Below are positions 6,942 to 8,624 of a DNA stretch of 8,624 bases, one piece after another. How positions within the stretch are numbered: position 1 is the stretch's first letter; each line of letters opens with the position of its first letter. The notes beneath the pieces are model-generated. The model was given only the letters and a program-made list of their open reading frames with translations, had not been told where the DNA came from and searched no databases. The translations under genes were made by a program, and so were the position numbers. The DNA comes from Desulfovibrionaceae bacterium (GTDB taxonomy: Bacteria > Desulfobacterota > Desulfovibrionia > Desulfovibrionales > Desulfovibrionaceae), in contig CAAGJV010000049.1 in assembly GCA_900770205.1 (NCBI GenBank), positions 1 to 8,624 on the forward strand, given 5' to 3'.

Positions 6942-7502
6942 TTATATTTCCATGATTTCTTTTTCTTTTGCCTGTGCCTTGACATCCGCCTTCTTGACGA
7001 AGGCATCGGTCAGTTTCTGCACATCTTCCATGGCCTTCTTTAATTCATCGGCAGAAATTTCCTTGTCTTTTTCAAGCTTTTTGAGAGCATCATTGACATC
7101 GCGGCGAATATTGCGCATGGCAACTTTTGCATCTTCCGTATATTTTTTACTTACCTTGGTGAGTTCCCGGCGACGTTCTTCCGTAAGCGGAGGAACAGTA
7201 ATACGGATGATTCTGCCATCATTCATGGGGGTAAGGCCGAGGTCTGATTTCAGAATGGCCTTTTCCACAGGGGAGAAGGCATTTCTGTCCCAAGGCTGGA
7301 TGGTGACAGTGCGGCTATCAGGCACGGCTACCGAAGCAAGCTGCTGGATGGGGGTCAGCGTACCGTAGTAGTCAACCTTGATGTTGTCGACAAGGCCTGT
7401 CGTTGCACGGCCGGTGCGCAGTTTTCCAAAGTCTCGTTCAAGGGCTACGAGAGCCTTTTCCATACGTTCTTCGGCATCGAGCTGCAACGTATCAATATCC
7501 AT
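6942..7502 (-). CDS. frr: Ribosome recycling factor
   Basis: Frr (RRF) acts with EF-G and IF3 to split the post-termination ribosome and release mRNA and tRNA. The 186 residues match the usual 185 or so. The family features are visible: the N-terminal helix ending in FGKLRTGRA, the compact domain II with VDYYGTLTPIQQLASVAVPD, WDRNAFSPVEKAI and LGLTPMNDGRIIRI, then the long helical hairpin from PPLTEERRREL to the end, rich in K, E, D and R. The start is fixed by a strong AAGGGAG site 6 bases upstream. Only one base separates it from the pyrH stop, so the pair forms the familiar pyrH-frr unit. A terminator-like hairpin follows. Confidence 0.97.
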   Translation of the reverse strand: MDIDTLQLDAEERMEKALVALERDFGKLRTGRATTGLVDNIKVDYYGTLTPIQQLASVAVPDSRTVTIQPWDRNAFSPVEKAILKSDLGLTPMNDGRIIRITVPPLTEERRRELTKVSKKYTEDAKVAMRNIRRDVNDALKKLEKDKEISADELKKAMEDVQKLTDAFVKKADVKAQAKEKEIMEI

Positions 7503-7503
7503 G

Positions 7504-8220
7504 TTATTCTCCCTTTACGATAGTGCCTGCGGCTTCCCCGCAGACCACGCGTTTGATGTGCCCGCCAAACATACTGCATACTATGACGGGAATGTTGTTT
7601 TCCTGTGCCAGCGTGATTGCTGTGGCATCCATGACTTTGAGGTGGCGGCGCAGCGTCTCATCGTAGGAGAGATGATCGAATCGTACTGCATCATGGTGTT
7701 TCATAGGATCTTTGTCATAAACGCCATCGACCTTTGTCGCTTTGATGATGGCATCGCATTTAAGTTCTGTACCACGCAGGGCAGCAGCTGTATCGGTGGT
7801 AAAGTAAGGGTTACCGGTACCTGCGGCACATATGATGATGCGGCCTTTTTCCATATGCCGGATAGCCCGGCGGTGAATATAAGGCTCGCATAGTTCACGG
7901 ATGTCAATGGCGGAAAGAACACGGGTAGGGCAGCCTGTTTTTTCCAGCGCATCCTGCACGGCAACGGCATTCATAACAGTAGCGAGCATGCCGATGTAGT
8001 CGGCATTTGATCTGTCCATGCCTTTTGCCGATGAAGAAATGCCCCTGAATATGTTTCCGCCCCCAATGACCAGGGCCAGCTGGACACCCAGCCCGGCTAC
8101 TTCGGCAATTTCTCTGCAGATGAGCTGCACGGTATCGGGATCTATGCCACTGCCTTTTTCACCAGCCAGAGCTTCGCCGCTCAGTTTGAGCAGGACGCGC
8201 TGGTATTTGAGTTCGCTCAT
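7504..8220 (-). CDS. pyrH: UMP kinase
   Basis: PyrH phosphorylates UMP to UDP with ATP in the cytoplasm, the step feeding UTP, CTP and UDP-sugars. It is the bacterial hexameric amino-acid-kinase-fold enzyme, typically activated by GTP and inhibited by UTP. The 238 residues show LLKLSGEAL at 10-18 with K12, the UMP-binding VIGGGNIFRG at 51-60, GMLATVMNA near 77, AAGTGNPYFTTDTAA at about 132-146, KATKVDGVYDKDP at 160-172 and LKVMD at 194-198. Length is typical. Two ATGs stand in tandem (8223 and 8220). GAGG lies 6 bases from the second and only 3 from the first, so the second is preferred. The first would overlap the upstream glycosyltransferase stop as TGATG. In many bacteria tsf precedes pyrH; here a glycosyltransferase does. 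Confidence 0.96.
   Translation of the reverse strand: MSELKYQRVLLKLSGEALAGEKGSGIDPDTVQLICREIAEVAGLGVQLALVIGGGNIFRGISSSAKGMDRSNADYIGMLATVMNAVAVQDALEKTGCPTRVLSAIDIRELCEPYIHRRAIRHMEKGRIIICAAGTGNPYFTTDTAAALRGTELKCDAIIKATKVDGVYDKDPMKHHDAVRFDHLSYDETLRRHLKVMDATAITLAQENNIPVIVCSMFGGHIKRVVCGEAAGTIVKGE
7509..7515 (-). promoter_or_regulatory. Strong ribosome binding site of frr
   Basis: AAGGGAG on the minus strand lies 6 bases before the frr ATG and overlaps the final codons of pyrH. It is the strongest Shine-Dalgarno sequence in the window, as expected for an abundant translation factor. Confidence 0.75.
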
Positions 8221-8222
8221 CA

Positions 8223-8589
8223 TCAGCCTCGCTTCGTGTCGTGGATTAGACGTCCGTCATCGGGGAACTCATGGTTATACGGAGTTCCCCAACCGCCTTC
8301 ATGGATGCGGACGTATTTTAAAAATGTATAGAATGAAGTGTGCGCGGCCATGAGAAAGCCTGCTCGTCCATCCAGAATACCAAGTTTACGGAAGTACATA
8401 TCGACAAAACGCCAGAAGCCATGAAGAATGCCGATGAGAACTCCTCCCTTTTTTCCCTGAGATTCAAGATCTCTTGCACCTCGTTCTGCATAATCATTGA
8501 GCTTGTCAAGCTGATTATTGAAGCTGCAGTAGGTGTAGTGCAGAATATCTCCGGAGAGTTCTCCGCTGTTTTGGGAGGGGACGAATTTC
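8223..8589 (-). CDS. C-terminal part of a WaaE/KdtX-like family 2 glycosyltransferase (5' end missing)
   Basis: The last 121 residues of a protein that continues beyond the contig. They begin KFVPSQNSGELSGDILHYTY and end at a TGA at 8223-8225. The pattern of DILHYTYCSFNNQLDKLNDYAERGARDL, then FWRFVDMYFRKLGILDGRAGF and FLKYVRIHEGG, resembles the C-terminal tail of GT2 enzymes of the WaaE/KdtX group, which often add a sugar to LPS inner-core heptose. The tail carries amphipathic helices thought to touch the membrane. The catalytic GT-A domain with its DxD motif is not in the window, so donor and acceptor cannot be named. The apparent upstream GTG giving MCSSDL is adapter and not part of the gene. 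It abuts pyrH with a one-base overlap, so the two are probably on one transcript. Confidence 0.75.
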
Positions 8590-8624
8590 AGATCGGAAGA
8601 GCACACGTCTGAACTCCAGTCACA
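8590..8624. other. Illumina TruSeq adapter contamination
   Basis: Bases 8590-8623 match the 34-base TruSeq indexed adapter, beginning AGATCGGAAGAGCACACG and ending CTCCAGTCAC. The final A at 8624 would be the first base of the index. This is synthetic sequence left in the assembly. It creates the artificial minus-strand peptide MCSSDL and the plus-strand ending IGRAHV, both known signs of adapter read-through. The last genomic base is 8589, or 8590 if the first A is shared. Confidence 0.98.

Noticed and set aside
7378..7893. A 171-codon plus-strand open frame across the pyrH-frr junction.
   Set aside because: It spans two certain genes on the other strand and resembles no protein family I recognise.
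8340..8612. A plus-strand frame of 90 codons at the right end ending in QIGRAHV.
   Set aside because: Its last codons are adapter sequence and the rest is antisense to the glycosyltransferase.
1..8624. CRISPR array, tRNA or rRNA genes, insertion sequences, prophage or defence genes.
   Set aside because: I looked on both strands and saw no regularly spaced repeats, no tRNA-like or rRNA-like sequence, and no transposase or phage motifs; coding density is high with ordinary core genes.

Overview
The window looks like one small assembly contig from a Gram-negative bacterium. Every supported gene is on the minus strand, so the biological reading direction runs from high to low coordinates. The order glycosyltransferase, pyrH, frr, uppS, cdsA, dxr, rseP, tsaB combines the widely conserved pyrH-frr-uppS-cdsA-dxr-rseP envelope/translation cluster with tsaB in the place where E. 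coli has bamA. From memory of gene order this fits Desulfobacterota, most likely a Desulfovibrionaceae member of moderate GC. That placement is an inference and no marker was compared. An LPS-core-type glycosyltransferase, a site-2 protease and a MacAB-type pump all fit a diderm cell envelope.

Layout from right to left. Bases 8590-8624 are Illumina TruSeq adapter, not genome. Bases 8589-8223 hold the C-terminal 121 residues of a WaaE/KdtX-like family 2 glycosyltransferase, whose stop codon overlaps a pyrH start (TGATG). pyrH (UMP kinase) and frr (ribosome recycling factor) are one base apart. A hairpin with a short U tract follows frr. Next come uppS, cdsA (8-bp overlap), dxr, rseP and tsaB, tightly packed. 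A strong intrinsic terminator closes this unit just after tsaB. An AT-rich 236-bp gap with a candidate promoter then leads into macA and the N-terminal part of macB, which runs off the left edge.

The core genes serve linked needs. PyrH supplies UDP for nucleotide and sugar-nucleotide pools, and Frr recycles ribosomes. Dxr commits carbon to the MEP isoprenoid pathway, and UppS turns the resulting C5 units into the C55 carrier for peptidoglycan and O-antigen. CdsA makes CDP-diacylglycerol for phospholipids, RseP cuts membrane proteins for the envelope stress response, and TsaB supports the t6A tRNA modification. MacAB is a separately transcribed tripartite export pump; no TolC-like gene is in the window.

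I do not see a new biological system here: this is mostly ordinary housekeeping DNA. The points worth a second look are the adapter tail and the false protein start it creates, a serine-rich insert in MacA, the hairpin that splits the cluster between frr and uppS, and the glycosyltransferase-pyrH coupling.
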